64,000 nt of DNA from Planctomycetota bacterium (GCA_033763975.1 JANRJM010000004.1:40039-104038); one strand, 5' to 3'. Positions 41,433 to 51,279 are shown, numbered from the stretch's first letter. The notes: generated from the letters alone by a model not told the origin. Numbers and translations are program-made.

Positions 41433-43406
41433 ATGGCAATCCAGCAGTTAAGCGAAGAACAAGTCCGCACCTGGACGCGCGAGCAGAAAGACCGGTGGTG
41501 GCTGGAGAACGTCTACCGGGGCGACATGCTCCAGTTGACGCTCCGTTCGGCGTGCGTGGGGTTCGTGCTCGGCGGGGTGCTGTCCGCGACCAATCTGTAC
41601 GTGGGCGCGCGGACGGGCTGGACGCTGGGCGTCGGGCTGACGAGCGTGATCCTGTCGTTCGCGATGTTCAAGGTGCTGTCGCGCGTCGGGATGCGCGACA
41701 TGACGATCCTCGAGAACAACTGCACGCAGTCGATCGCGACCGCCGCGGGGTACATGACCGGCCCGCTCATCTCGGGCATCGCCGCGTACATGTGGGTGCA
41801 GAACGAGACGATCCCCTGGCCCAAGCTCATGGTCTTCATGGTCGTGCTCTCGCTGCTGGGCGTGCTCGTCGCGTTCCCGATGAAGCGCCGGTTCATCAAC
41901 GACGAGCAGCAGCCCTTCCCCGAGGGGCGCGCGTGCGGCGTGGTGCTCGACACCCTCTACACCGCCGACGCCAAGGTCGGGCTCTTCAAGGCCAAGGCGC
42001 TGGGCATCGCCGCGGGGCTCGCGGGGTTCATCTCGTTCATCTCGGGCGAGAGCACGATGAAGCTCATCCAGGAGAAGTGGATGGGGCTCGAGCGTGCGCT
42101 CGTCTTGCCGCACAACCTCGACTTCCTGTACGCGTGGATGGCCAAGACCAACGCCGAGCCCCGCATCGCGAACGTGACGTTCAAGCAGCTCGCGATCAAC
42201 CCCGCGCTGGACCTGGCGATGATCGGGGCGGGCGGGCTGATGGGCATCCGCTCGGCGTCGAGCATGCTGATCGGGGCGTTCATCAACTTCGTGATCGTCG
42301 CGCCGCTCATGATCAAGCTGGGCGAGATCCAGCCCAGGTCGGGCAGCGTGGAGGCGGGGGACGCGGTCTTCGGGCGGGCGCACATCCTCAACAACTGGTC
42401 GCTGTGGTGGGGTATCACCATCATGGTGGTCGCGAGCATGGTGTCGCTGTTCGCCAAGCCGCAGGTGTTCATCGAGGCGTTCAAGGGCCTGACCGGCAAG
42501 GCAAAGCGCACGACGGACGTGCTGGCGCACATCGAGCTCCCCTCGCGCGTGTCGTACGTGGGCGTGCCGATCGTGGGGGGAGTGGGCGTGTGGATGGCGC
42601 ACGACTGGTTCGGCGTGTCGTGGTGGCTGGGGGCGCTCTCCATCCCGCTCATCATCGTCCTCACGCTCATCGCGGCGAGCAGCACCGCCATGACGGGCAT
42701 CACGCCGACGGGCTCGCTCTCCAAGATCCCGCAGTTCGTCTTCGGCGCCGCCGATCCCAAGCACCCGCCCACGAACCTCATGACGGGCGTCATGTGCGTC
42801 GAGGTGGCCAGCAACGCGAGCAACCTGCTCATGGACATCAAGCCGGGCTACATGCTCGGCGCCAAGCCCCGCCAGCAGGCGATCGGGCACTGCATCGGCA
42901 TCATCGCCGGCGCGCTGGCCTCCACGCCCCTGTTCTACGCGCTCTTCCTGCCCAAGTACGAGCCGGGCGACAACATCCAGGAGAAGATGGTCTCCGACAC
43001 GTTCTCGTTCCCCTCCGCGGTGCAGTGGAAGGGTGTGTCGGACCTGGTCACCAGCATCTTCGGCGAGGGCACGGGCACGCTGCTCACGCCCTCGATCATC
43101 ACGTCGATGATCATCGCGGCGGTCGCCGGGCTGGTCTTCGAGATCATCCGGACCATGTCGAAGGGTCGTTTCCCGATCAGCCCGCTGGCCATCGGCCTGG
43201 GCGTGGTGGTGCCCCCGGAGTCGTCGTTCGCGATGTTCTGCGGCGCGATGTTCTTCTGGGCGACCCACCGCATGTACCACAGCAAGCCCGAATCGACGGG
43301 GAACCTGCTCTGGATCAAGACTCACGAGCCGATCTGCGCTGGCATCATCGCGGGGGCGGCGCTCGTCGGCATCGGCGACGCGCTGGTCAGGGCGTTCCTG
43401 CTGTAG
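41433..43406 (+). CDS. OPT-family oligopeptide/metal-chelate transporter
   Basis: The 657 aa integral membrane protein with roughly 14-16 hydrophobic segments belongs to the oligopeptide transporter (OPT) superfamily. Members import small peptides or siderophore-like iron chelates by proton symport. Visible family features are GGVLSATNLYVGARTGWTLG near the first helices, ENNCTQSIATAAGYMTGPL, the NDEQQPFPEGRACGVVL loop, SSTAMTGITPTG and GVVVPPESSFAMFCGAM. The substrate is not predictable. The last 20 bases overlap the convergent S41 peptidase gene. Confidence 0.92.
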   Translation: MAIQQLSEEQVRTWTREQKDRWWLENVYRGDMLQLTLRSACVGFVLGGVLSATNLYVGARTGWTLGVGLTSVILSFAMFKVLSRVGMRDMTILENNCTQSIATAAGYMTGPLISGIAAYMWVQNETIPWPKLMVFMVVLSLLGVLVAFPMKRRFINDEQQPFPEGRACGVVLDTLYTADAKVGLFKAKALGIAAGLAGFISFISGESTMKLIQEKWMGLERALVLPHNLDFLYAWMAKTNAEPRIANVTFKQLAINPALDLAMIGAGGLMGIRSASSMLIGAFINFVIVAPLMIKLGEIQPRSGSVEAGDAVFGRAHILNNWSLWWGITIMVVASMVSLFAKPQVFIEAFKGLTGKAKRTTDVLAHIELPSRVSYVGVPIVGGVGVWMAHDWFGVSWWLGALSIPLIIVLTLIAASSTAMTGITPTGSLSKIPQFVFGAADPKHPPTNLMTGVMCVEVASNASNLLMDIKPGYMLGAKPRQQAIGHCIGIIAGALASTPLFYALFLPKYEPGDNIQEKMVSDTFSFPSAVQWKGVSDLVTSIFGEGTGTLLTPSIITSMIIAAVAGLVFEIIRTMSKGRFPISPLAIGLGVVVPPESSFAMFCGAMFFWATHRMYHSKPESTGNLLWIKTHEPICAGIIAGAALVGIGDALVRAFLL

Positions 43407-44910
43407 AGGCCGCGCCGGCCCGGCTCGGGCCAACCTCGCTCGGGCCGGGCCTACCGGTGTCGGGCTCGTCCGGCTGCTCGGGCAGGCCCAGCGCCGCCCG
43501 CAGAACGCCCGTCGCCCGGCGGGGGGCGACCTCGCGCGACGTGCGGATGTCGGGCGAATAGCCGTTGCCCGTGTACGACTCGCCGTCGGGCGAGAGATAG
43601 TCGTACCCCGCCACCCGCAGCGCCCAGCCCTGCCCCAGGTCCGCCTCGCGCGCCAGCAGCGGCTTGCCCGCGGTGCGCTCCCCGATGACCTTCATCGCCC
43701 GCGACGCGCCCAGCGCGATCGCCAGCGACTCGCCCGTCGAACTCGTCCGCGACGACGTCAGCACCACGAGCGGCCCGGTGAACGCGCCCTCGCGGGGCTG
43801 CACCGTGATGCGGGCGGCCCCCATCGTTTCGAGGCGCGCCGTGAGATCGGGCGAGGCGTCGGTCGGGCCGAACGTGATCGATCCGGCCGTGCGCCCGCGC
43901 TCGTCCAGCGTCTGATCCCGGGCCGCGCCCGAGAAGTACACGCCCGCGTCGAGGGGCTCGCCGATGAGCCACGAGGCGGCCCGCAGCGACGACAGGTCCA
44001 CGCCGCTGCAACTGCGCAGGTCCAGGATGACCGCCTTGGGGGCAGGGGCGAGTGCGGCGAGGAACGCGCGATCGACCAGCGCGTCGTCGATGAACGCGTC
44101 GAACTGCACGGTGCAGATGCCGGTGGCGGGGTCGTGCACGACGCGGTACGGCTGGGGCGTGGCCGCCCGCCCCGCGAAGAGCGCACGGGACAGCGCGTCG
44201 TCGCGCGGGTACATCAGGGGCGCGGTGATCTTGAGGTTGGCCCGGGCCGCGAAAAACGCCCCGAACAGGAACTCGGCGTCGTCGCGCGCCAGGGCGGCGG
44301 ACTGCTCGAGGTCGGCGAGGTAGCGACGGACCTGCGCGCCGCGCGCGAGGGAGGGGTTGAACAGCGTCGCGGGCATGGCCTCGCGGATGCTCGCGGCGAG
44401 GGCGGGGTAGTCCGGGGGCGACCACGACGCGGGCTCGCGCTCGAGGGTGAGCAGGGCGATGAGGCGTCCGTCACGGAAGCGGACCTCGATGGGCTCGGTC
44501 ATCGAGGTCATGCGGGTGCGGATGCGCATGACGTCCATGGTGCCCACGCCGATGGAGCCCTGGCCGGGCCCGTCGTCGGTGGGGAGCTCCGATTCCCAGG
44601 TGAGGATCATGCCGCGAGGGAAGAGGTAGGGAGCGACCACCGGCCCGAGCAGGCGTTCGAGCCCGCCCATGCGGTCCCAGGCGACCCCGGGCGGGGTGTT
44701 GGCCTTGAACCCGTCGGGGGTGGGTTCGGCGGCCATGCGGAAGCGGAGCGGGCCGACGTAGGTCGTGTGGAGCGTCGCGATGTACTCGCCCGAGAGCGGG
44801 CGGGCGGGGGTGGGGGCGACATCGGTGCGGGCGGGGCGCGTGCCGCACGCGCCGGCCAGGCAGGCGAGGACGATCAGGGCGCCCAAGACGCCGCGGCGGG
44901 CGATGGTCAT
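43387..44910 (-). CDS. S41-family (tail-specific protease-like) peptidase lipoprotein
   Basis: The 507 aa product has a lipoprotein signal (GVLGALIVLACLAGAC, lipobox LAGAC). The N-terminal half is a beta-rich domain without a clear family. The C-terminal half is S41-like: the strand AVILDLRSCSG stands where CTPs have LDLRxNxGG. The catalytic Ser is in VVLTSSRTSSTGESLAIAL, and the Lys in ERTAGKPLL. No PDZ domain is evident. The role is probably periplasmic proteolysis. ATG 44910 precedes the signal. A tail of about 35 Gly/Pro/Ser-rich residues overlaps the OPT gene. Confidence 0.8.
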   Translation of the reverse strand: MTIARRGVLGALIVLACLAGACGTRPARTDVAPTPARPLSGEYIATLHTTYVGPLRFRMAAEPTPDGFKANTPPGVAWDRMGGLERLLGPVVAPYLFPRGMILTWESELPTDDGPGQGSIGVGTMDVMRIRTRMTSMTEPIEVRFRDGRLIALLTLEREPASWSPPDYPALAASIREAMPATLFNPSLARGAQVRRYLADLEQSAALARDDAEFLFGAFFAARANLKITAPLMYPRDDALSRALFAGRAATPQPYRVVHDPATGICTVQFDAFIDDALVDRAFLAALAPAPKAVILDLRSCSGVDLSSLRAASWLIGEPLDAGVYFSGAARDQTLDERGRTAGSITFGPTDASPDLTARLETMGAARITVQPREGAFTGPLVVLTSSRTSSTGESLAIALGASRAMKVIGERTAGKPLLAREADLGQGWALRVAGYDYLSPDGESYTGNGYSPDIRTSREVAPRRATGVLRAALGLPEQPDEPDTGRPGPSEVGPSRAGAASTAGTP

Positions 44911-45062
44911 GGGAGGATTATTCGACGTCGCCCGTCCCGCGTGACAGGCACGTCCGTCAGGAACGGCGTGCTGCGGGGCGCTCGGGCCCGGCCGCGTGTC
45001 CCCCGGTCATCCCGGAGGGCGGGGGAGTCGATGCCACCCCTCGACGAGACGAGGGACGAGCG

Positions 45063-45485
45063 ATGACTCAGGCAGACTGGAGACAGGTGCGGGCGAGCCT
45101 GGCGGAACTGGAGCCCTGCGGGCCGGCGCTGGTGGCGATGGTGGTCCGCCGGCTGGGCGACACGACGCCCGAGGTGCGGGCGATGCTGCCCGCGGATACC
45201 TCGGCGCTGCACGCCCGGTGGTTCGCCACGCTGCGCCAGGTGGTGGAGCACGCGGACCGGTTCGGGAAGGTGGCGGGCCCGCTGGCCGACCTGGGGCGCC
45301 GGGCGCACCGGGCCGGGGCGCGCGCCGGGCACTACCGCGCCGGTCGGGACGAACTGCTGCGGGCGATGGCCGAACTCTCGGGGGATTCGTGGTCCCTTCC
45401 CGTCGAGCGGGCGTGGGCGGAACTGCTCGACGCGGCGATCGGGGCGATGCTGAGCGGCTCGGTGCCGCGGGCCCGGGCGGCGTAG
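45063..45485 (+). CDS. Single-domain globin
   Basis: The 140 aa protein resembles bacterial haemoglobin or flavohaemoglobin globin domains without a reductase. It opens with LVAMVVRRLGDTTPEVRAML, has a proximal-His region LGRRAHRAGARAGHY, and ends with RAWAELLDAAIGAML. The His in RRAHRAG is the likely haem ligand; the interval to the following HY is one residue shorter than usual. Possible roles are O2 or NO binding. A GGGACGAG ribosome-like site precedes ATG 45063. It ends 43 bases before aspS, which has its own promoter. Confidence 0.74.
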   Translation: MTQADWRQVRASLAELEPCGPALVAMVVRRLGDTTPEVRAMLPADTSALHARWFATLRQVVEHADRFGKVAGPLADLGRRAHRAGARAGHYRAGRDELLRAMAELSGDSWSLPVERAWAELLDAAIGAMLSGSVPRARAA

Positions 45486-45516
45486 ACGCTCTCGCTGCGT
45501 CGAGATTGCCTGTTGC

Positions 45517-45522
45517 TATAGT
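45517..45522 (+). promoter_or_regulatory. -10 box TATAGT of aspS, leaderless arrangement
   Basis: TATAGT ends 6 nt before the aspS ATG, the spacing expected if transcription starts on the A of the start codon. No Shine-Dalgarno sequence is present. Confidence 0.6.
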
Positions 45523-45528
45523 CGGCCC

Positions 45529-47385
45529 ATGCTTGTCCGAACGCACACGTGTGGTCAGCTGCGCGACGCCGATGTCGGGCTCACCGTCCGCCTGAACGGC
45601 TGGGTGAACTCGTACCGCGACCACGGGAACCTCGTCTTCATCGACCTGCGCGACCGGTACGGGATCACCCAGCTCGTGTTCGACCGCGAGGCCGGCACCG
45701 ACGGGGCGATGATGGACGCGGCCGACAAGCTCCGCAACGAGGACGTCATCGCCGTCGAGGGCACGGTCCGCCTGCGCGTCGGGGGCGAGAACCCGAAGTT
45801 GACGACCGGCAAGGTCGAGCTCGTGGTGACGCGCCTGGAGGTGCTGAGCAAGACGGACAACCCGCCTTTCCTGCCCGACGACCTGACGAAGCTCCCCAAC
45901 GAGGAGCTCCGCCTGACGCACCGGTACATCGACCTGCGCCGCCCGAGCATGCAGCGGGTCTTGCAGGCGCGCCACAAGGTGTACCAGGTGACGAGGCGGT
46001 ACTTCGACGAGCAGGGGTTCCTGGAGGTCGAGACGCCCATCCTGTACAAGAGCACGCCCGAGGGGGCGCGCGAGTTCCTGGTGCCCAACCGCAACGTGCC
46101 GGGGAGCTTCTACGCGCTGCCCCAGAGCCCGCAGCTCTTCAAGCAGATCCTGATGGTGGCGGGGTGCGACCGGTACATGCAGATCTGCCGCTGCTTCCGC
46201 GACGAGGACCCGCGCGCGGACCGCCAGGCCGAGTTCACGCAGATCGATCTCGAGATGAGCTTCGTGCGGCGCGAGCAGATCATGGTGATGGTCGAGGGGT
46301 TCGTCCGCCGCCTCTGGGGCGAGATGACCGGGTACGACGTCCCGCCGATGCAGCGGATGACCTACCGCGACGCCATGGAGGACTACGGCATCGACCGCCC
46401 CGACACGCGGTACGGGCTGAAGATCCGCGACATCTCGGACTTCGCGCGGACCGTGGACTTCGGCATCTTCAAGGCGGCGCTGGAGAAGGGCGCCGACCGC
46501 CCGCTGTTCAACAGCAAGCGGGGCGTCGTCAAGGCCATCCGCGTGCCGGGCGGGGCCGAGAAGCTCACGCGCAAGATCACCGACGGCTACACCGAGTTCG
46601 TGAAGGGCTTCGGCGCGGGCGGGGTCGCGGTGGTGAAGGTCATCGCGGGCGAGGGCGGGCAGGCGAAGCTCGACACGGGCATCGCCAAGTTCCTCGAGCC
46701 CCGCAAAGCCGAGTTCCTGGCGCTGCTGGGGTGCGAGATCGGCGACACGGTGCTCTTCGTGGCGGACGTCTACTCGACCGCGACCAAGGCGATCGGCGAG
46801 CTGCGCCAGAAGGTGGCGCGCGACATGGGCGTGGTGCCGATCTCCGGCGCCGAGGGCGGCCCGTGGAACTTCCTCTGGGTCGTTGACTTCCCCATGTTCG
46901 AGAAGAACAAGGACACCGGCAAGTGGGTCGCGATGCACCACCCCTTCACCAGCCCGACCGACGAGCAGATGCAGGCCTTCCTCGACGCCGACGAGAACGA
47001 CGAGGTCACCATCGAGGCGATCGTCTCGGCGGGGTACGACGTCGTGCTCAACGGGCAGGAGATCGCGGGCGGCAGCGTCCGCATCCACGACCGCGCGGTG
47101 CAGAGCAAGGTCTTCAAGCTGCTGGGGCTCACGCCCGAGCAGGCCAGGGAGAAGTTCTCGTTCCTGCTGGAAGCCCTCTCGTACGGGGCGCCCCCGCACG
47201 CGGGCGTGGCCTTCGGGCTCGATCGGCTGGTGATGAACTTCGTCGGGACCGACAACATCCGCGACGTGATCGCCTTCCCCAAGACGCAGATCGGGGCCGA
47301 CCTCATGACCCGGGCGCCCAGCCCGGTGCCCGAGGCCCAGCTCCGCGACGTGCACATCGCGAGCATCGTGCCCCCCGCACGCTGA
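45529..47385 (+). CDS. aspS: Aspartate--tRNA ligase (bacterial type)
   Basis: Charges tRNA-Asp, and tRNA-Asn too if non-discriminating. The 618 aa protein has an N-terminal OB-fold anticodon domain (GWVNSYRDHGNLVFIDLRDR). Class II motif 2 is FRDEDPRADRQAEFTQIDLE. The bacterial GAD insertion runs from about 290 to 420. Motif 3 is HAGVAFGLDRLVMNFVG. A small internal loop carries KTQIGADLMTRAP near the end. Length and order are normal. It converges with the symporter gene 10 bases downstream. Confidence 0.97.
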   Translation: MLVRTHTCGQLRDADVGLTVRLNGWVNSYRDHGNLVFIDLRDRYGITQLVFDREAGTDGAMMDAADKLRNEDVIAVEGTVRLRVGGENPKLTTGKVELVVTRLEVLSKTDNPPFLPDDLTKLPNEELRLTHRYIDLRRPSMQRVLQARHKVYQVTRRYFDEQGFLEVETPILYKSTPEGAREFLVPNRNVPGSFYALPQSPQLFKQILMVAGCDRYMQICRCFRDEDPRADRQAEFTQIDLEMSFVRREQIMVMVEGFVRRLWGEMTGYDVPPMQRMTYRDAMEDYGIDRPDTRYGLKIRDISDFARTVDFGIFKAALEKGADRPLFNSKRGVVKAIRVPGGAEKLTRKITDGYTEFVKGFGAGGVAVVKVIAGEGGQAKLDTGIAKFLEPRKAEFLALLGCEIGDTVLFVADVYSTATKAIGELRQKVARDMGVVPISGAEGGPWNFLWVVDFPMFEKNKDTGKWVAMHHPFTSPTDEQMQAFLDADENDEVTIEAIVSAGYDVVLNGQEIAGGSVRIHDRAVQSKVFKLLGLTPEQAREKFSFLLEALSYGAPPHAGVAFGLDRLVMNFVGTDNIRDVIAFPKTQIGADLMTRAPSPVPEAQLRDVHIASIVPPAR

Positions 47386-47394
47386 ACCCCCGGA

Positions 47395-48768
47395 TCACTC
47401 GAGCGCGGGCTGTCGCAGCTTCCCCTCGCTCGCCGCCACGATCGCGGTGCCCATCGCGTCGCCCGAGACGTTGATCACCGTGCGGCACATGTCCAGCACG
47501 CGGTCCACCGCGAGGATGATCGCGATCCCGTCGACCGGCACCCGGATCGAATCGAGCACCACCGCCATGACGACCAGGCTTCCGCCGGGTATCCCCGGCA
47601 CGCCGATCGACAGCAGCGCCGCCATGAGCGCCACGGTCATCGTGTCGGCGAAGGTCATGTCGACGGCGTACAGCTGCGCGAGGAACGTCACGACGATCGC
47701 CTGGTACAACGCCGTCCCGTCCATGTTGAACGACACGCCCAGCGAGCAGACGAAGCTCGTGATGTCCTCGGACGCGCCCAGGCGCTCGCGGCAGCACTGC
47801 ATCGTGACCGGGAGCGTCGCGGCCGAGGACGAGCTCGAGAACGCGAAGAGCTGCGCGGGCGCCATCGCCCTGAAGAACCGGCGCCACCCCACCCGGTTGT
47901 CGCGGGGCGTGAGCAGCGTGGTGAGCGTCGGGTAGAGCACGAACAGGATCAGCCCCAGGCCCAGCACGACCACCGCGCAGTACACCGCCAGGGCCTTGAA
48001 AACCCCCAGCCCCAGCCCGCCGATGATCGTCGTCATGAGCGCGAAGACCGCGAACGGCGCCGCGTGCATGAGCAGCTGCACCAGCTTCAGCACCGCCTCC
48101 GCCAGGCCCTCCAGCACCGCGATGACGGGGCGCGACCTGGACTCCGCGACGAGCGTCAGGCCCAGGCCGATCACGATCGACAGCACCACGACCTGGAGCA
48201 TCTGCGCGTTGGCGATGGCGTTGAACGGGTTCTCGGGGATCGTGTCGAGCACGATCCGCCAGGCGCTGTAGTCCTGCGCGCCCGCGCCGGCGCTGGCCGC
48301 CCGTGTCGCGGCCTCGCGCGGGAGGTTCTCGCGCAGCGCCTCATCGACGAGCGTGCCGGGCGCCAGGAGCGTCGCCAGCGCGACCCCGAGCACCGAGGAC
48401 GTGAAGCCCGTGAACAGGAAGATCCCGATCGTCTTGCCCCCCACGCGACCGAGCTTGCGCGGGTCGCCGAGGCTCGCGACCGCCGCGATGAGCGAGAAGA
48501 GCACGATGGGCACCGCGATGAACCGCAGGCAGCGCAGGAACAGCTTGCCGATGAAGTCCGTGCCCTGGGCCGCGAACCGCGCCACGCCCGCGAGGAACGA
48601 GGCGTCCGAGTTCGCGTCGCTGGGCTTGCCAGCGAGGTACGCGGCCCCGTCGTTGACCCCCAGCGAACGCCAGGTGTCGGCGGTCCACCAATGGTTGACG
48701 GCCAGGCCGACGAGCGCGCCCAGTACGAGCGCGATCAGGATCCGCCAGTGCAGTTCGAGCTTGGGCAT
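47395..48768 (-). CDS. Dicarboxylate/amino acid:cation symporter (DAACS/SDF family)
   Basis: The 457 aa inner-membrane protein of the glutamate/dicarboxylate transporter family imports C4-dicarboxylates or glutamate/aspartate with protons or sodium. The signatures are AFSSSSSAATLPVTMQCC (hairpin 1, Ser-rich) and SFNMDGTALYQAI (TM7). The second hairpin (SIGVPGIPGGSLVVMAVVLDS) and TM8 (AVDRVLDMCRTVINVSGDA) follow, with the substrate-binding Asp and Arg. An extended periplasmic loop follows TM3. ATG 48768 starts at MPKLELHWRIL, a typical beginning; an alternative start adds six residues. Confidence 0.93.
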   Translation of the reverse strand: MPKLELHWRILIALVLGALVGLAVNHWWTADTWRSLGVNDGAAYLAGKPSDANSDASFLAGVARFAAQGTDFIGKLFLRCLRFIAVPIVLFSLIAAVASLGDPRKLGRVGGKTIGIFLFTGFTSSVLGVALATLLAPGTLVDEALRENLPREAATRAASAGAGAQDYSAWRIVLDTIPENPFNAIANAQMLQVVVLSIVIGLGLTLVAESRSRPVIAVLEGLAEAVLKLVQLLMHAAPFAVFALMTTIIGGLGLGVFKALAVYCAVVVLGLGLILFVLYPTLTTLLTPRDNRVGWRRFFRAMAPAQLFAFSSSSSAATLPVTMQCCRERLGASEDITSFVCSLGVSFNMDGTALYQAIVVTFLAQLYAVDMTFADTMTVALMAALLSIGVPGIPGGSLVVMAVVLDSIRVPVDGIAIILAVDRVLDMCRTVINVSGDAMGTAIVAASEGKLRQPALE

Positions 48769-48853
48769 GCGGGCGAACGGTACCACGGCGCGCGGGGGCC
48801 CGGGGCGGCGGCATGAACTCCCCCGGGCACGCGGGGGCGCGCACCCGAGCGCC

Positions 48854-49567
48854 TCACGGGCTGGGCAGCAGGATCGTCTCGCCGTTCTGCCCGTCGCGAT
48901 CGCCCAGCACGCACTCGACCACGACGTTCGCGACCCGCTCGGGGCGGAGCGTCTTGGAGGTGGGCAGGACCTTCTCGGGCACGATCGTCCGCAGGAGCGC
49001 CGTCTCGACCGCGCCCGGCGCCACCGCGAACCCGCGGATGCCCAGCGGACGCCCCTGAATGGCGACCGAACGCGCGAGCGAGTTCACGCCCGCCTTCGCC
49101 GCGGCGTAGGCGTACAGCATCGGGAAGGGGTCCACCGTCGCCATCGACGAGACGTTCACGACGACCCCGCCCCGGCGCTCGTCGCGCGCCAGGCGCTCGA
49201 GCGTCGGCCACACGCGCGCGATGAGCAGGCACGGGGCGATCGCGTTGATCGCGAACACGCGGGACGCGATGTCGACCGTCGTCTGCGGGATGGTCGCCGC
49301 GGGAGACCACCCGGCGTTGTTGACCAGCGCGTCGAGGCGCCCGAGCTGCCGCACGGCTTCGTCGGCCGCCCCCTCGCAGGCGCGCGGGTCTTCCAGGTCG
49401 GCCGCGATGCACACGTGCCCGGCTCCCCGGCACATCGACGCGGTCTCTTCGAGCATCGGCCCGCGCCGGCCGACGAGCGCCAGCCGGTAGTCCTTCGCGG
49501 CCAACTGCGTCGCGATGTGACGCCCGATGCCCGATCCCGCTCCGGTGATGATCGCGGCGAGAGCCAT
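48854..49567 (-). CDS. Short-chain dehydrogenase/reductase
   Basis: The 237 aa NAD(P)-dependent classical SDR has cofactor motif TGAGSGIGRHIA, ADLEDPRA, NNAGWSPAA, catalytic Ser in VVVNVSSMATV, and the YAYAAAKAG active-site Tyr-x3-Lys, then the PGAVETALL segment. The substrate is unknown. ATG 49567 has a GGGGAAGGGG stretch upstream. It is divergent from the solute-binding protein gene across 65 bases. Confidence 0.92.
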   Translation of the reverse strand: MALAAIITGAGSGIGRHIATQLAAKDYRLALVGRRGPMLEETASMCRGAGHVCIAADLEDPRACEGAADEAVRQLGRLDALVNNAGWSPAATIPQTTVDIASRVFAINAIAPCLLIARVWPTLERLARDERRGGVVVNVSSMATVDPFPMLYAYAAAKAGVNSLARSVAIQGRPLGIRGFAVAPGAVETALLRTIVPEKVLPTSKTLRPERVANVVVECVLGDRDGQNGETILLPSP

Positions 49568-49620
49568 GGTGCACCCCTTCCCCGCGCCCCTCGAGGCGGG
49601 CGCGCGTTCGCGCGGTTTCC

Positions 49621-49626
49621 TATCAT
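49621..49626 (+). promoter_or_regulatory. -10 box TATCAT of the solute-binding protein gene, leaderless arrangement
   Basis: TATCAT ends 6 nt before the GTG at 49633; no Shine-Dalgarno sequence is visible. Confidence 0.5.
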
Positions 49627-49632
49627 CGCGTC

Positions 49633-51270
49633 GTGACCGTATCGCGCCTCGGCATCTTCGTCCTCCTCGCGGTCATCCTCGGCGTGCCCTTCGCGATGCG
49701 CCCCCGCGCGGCCCCCAGGGTGGGCGGCGCGGATGTGCCGACCCTGGTCGTCGTCACGCCCCACGTGCCCCAGATTCAGAACGAGTTCTCCAAGGGCTTC
49801 GACCGCTGGCACCGCCGGGAGTTCGGCACACCGGTTGCCATCGACTGGCGACAGCCGGGAGGCACCAGCGAGATCATCAAGGTGCTCGAGGCGCACTACC
49901 AGGCGGCGGCCTCGGCCTTCGACTTCAGCGATCCCAAGAACCCCACCTGCCCCGCCGGCGCGTGCGCGTACGACATCATGTTCGGGGGCGGGTCGTTCGA
50001 TCACGGGCGGCTGAAGACCGGCACGCGCGTGAGCGTCGGCGGCGCGGACCAATCGATCCCCATGTCCGAGCCCGCCGGCTTCGAGCAGGCCCAGCTCGAC
50101 GAGTGGTTCGGCGAGAACACCATCGGCGCCGGGCGCCTGTACGACCCCGACCAGTTCTGGCTCGGCACCGCGGTGTCGGGCTTCGGCATCGTCTACAACC
50201 GCGACGTGCTGCGCGAGCTCGGCCTGCCCGAGCCCGCGTCGTTCCGCGACTTGGCGCGCCCGGAGCTGCGCGGACGGCTCACCTTCGCCGATCCGCGCCA
50301 GTCCGGGTCCGCCGCAACATCGCTGGACGCCATCCTGAGCCGCGAGGGCTGGGACGCCGGCTGGCGGCTGCTGCGAGAGATGTGCGCGAACGCGCGGACG
50401 TTCACGAACTCCTCGCCCAAGCCTCCGATCGACGTGAGCCAGGGCGATTCGGCGGCGGGTCTGGCGATTGACTTCTACGGGCGGGGCCAAGCGCAGGCGG
50501 TGACGCCCCCCGGCGTGCCGCCGTCGGAGAGCCGCGTGGGATACGTCGACCCGCCGGGCGAGACGTACATCGACGCCGACCCGGTGTCGATCCTGCGCGG
50601 CGGGCCGAACCCCGAACTGTCGCGCCGGTTCGTGCGGTTCTGCCTGAGCGACGAGGGGCAGGCGCTGTGGCAGTTCCACGCCACGGGCACGCCCGCGGGC
50701 GCATCAAACCCGCGCGGGCCCGGCGGGGAGCCCATGGGCCCCGAAGTGAACGAACTGCGCCGGATGCCGGTGCGCCGCGCGATGTACCAGCGCTACGCGA
50801 ACGCGTTCGTCGACCGGGGCGTGAACCCGTTCGAGATCGCGAGCACGGCAAAGCCCGCGGGGTGGCGTTCGGCGATCCCGATCATGATGGGCGCGTTCGC
50901 GATCGACAACGCCGGGCCGCTGCGTGAGGCGTGGGCCGCGCTGCTCGCCGCCCGCGCGAACCCCGCGACAGACGCCACGCGGCTGGCGGCGATGGAAGCG
51001 GCGTTCTACGCCTTTCCGACGACGCCCGGGCCCGACGGCGCCCCGCTCGCCTTCACGCCGGAAAACTACAAGGCGATCAGCACGGTGTGGCGCGACCGGG
51101 CGGCCCGGGCCCGGTGCGAGATCGCGTACACCCGGTTCTTCCGTGCACGGTACCAGGAGGTCGTCGCGCTCGGGACGGGGCAGGCGGCGTCCCCCCGTGC
51201 GGGCGGGCCCCAGGCCGTTCACACCCCGATCCTGACCGGCGTTGAGCCCGGGGCCGGCGCGGGCCGATAG
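49633..51270 (+). CDS. Extracellular solute-binding protein (iron/spermidine-type fold)
   Basis: The 545 aa exported or membrane-anchored protein has an N-terminal signal (LGIFVLLAVILGVPFAM). The body has the periplasmic-binding-protein fold of the Fe3+/putrescine type: LVVVTPHVPQIQNEFSKGF, GVNPFEIAS, DYDIMFGGG-like YDIMFGGGSF, FGIVYNRDVLRELGLPEP and FADPRQSGSAA. Two Cys flank a short loop (CPAGACAYD). At 545 aa it is longer than usual. No permease or ATPase gene is adjacent, so its partner is elsewhere. The pyruvate kinase gene starts 9 bases after its stop. Confidence 0.82.
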   Translation: MTVSRLGIFVLLAVILGVPFAMRPRAAPRVGGADVPTLVVVTPHVPQIQNEFSKGFDRWHRREFGTPVAIDWRQPGGTSEIIKVLEAHYQAAASAFDFSDPKNPTCPAGACAYDIMFGGGSFDHGRLKTGTRVSVGGADQSIPMSEPAGFEQAQLDEWFGENTIGAGRLYDPDQFWLGTAVSGFGIVYNRDVLRELGLPEPASFRDLARPELRGRLTFADPRQSGSAATSLDAILSREGWDAGWRLLREMCANARTFTNSSPKPPIDVSQGDSAAGLAIDFYGRGQAQAVTPPGVPPSESRVGYVDPPGETYIDADPVSILRGGPNPELSRRFVRFCLSDEGQALWQFHATGTPAGASNPRGPGGEPMGPEVNELRRMPVRRAMYQRYANAFVDRGVNPFEIASTAKPAGWRSAIPIMMGAFAIDNAGPLREAWAALLAARANPATDATRLAAMEAAFYAFPTTPGPDGAPLAFTPENYKAISTVWRDRAARARCEIAYTRFFRARYQEVVALGTGQAASPRAGGPQAVHTPILTGVEPGAGAGR

Positions 51271-51279
51271 AGGGAGCGC

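Noticed and set aside
41448..43433. Long antisense open frame opposite the OPT transporter
   Set aside because: High GC keeps antisense frames open. The translation is Arg/His/Asp-rich without any domain, while the plus strand shows clear OPT motifs.
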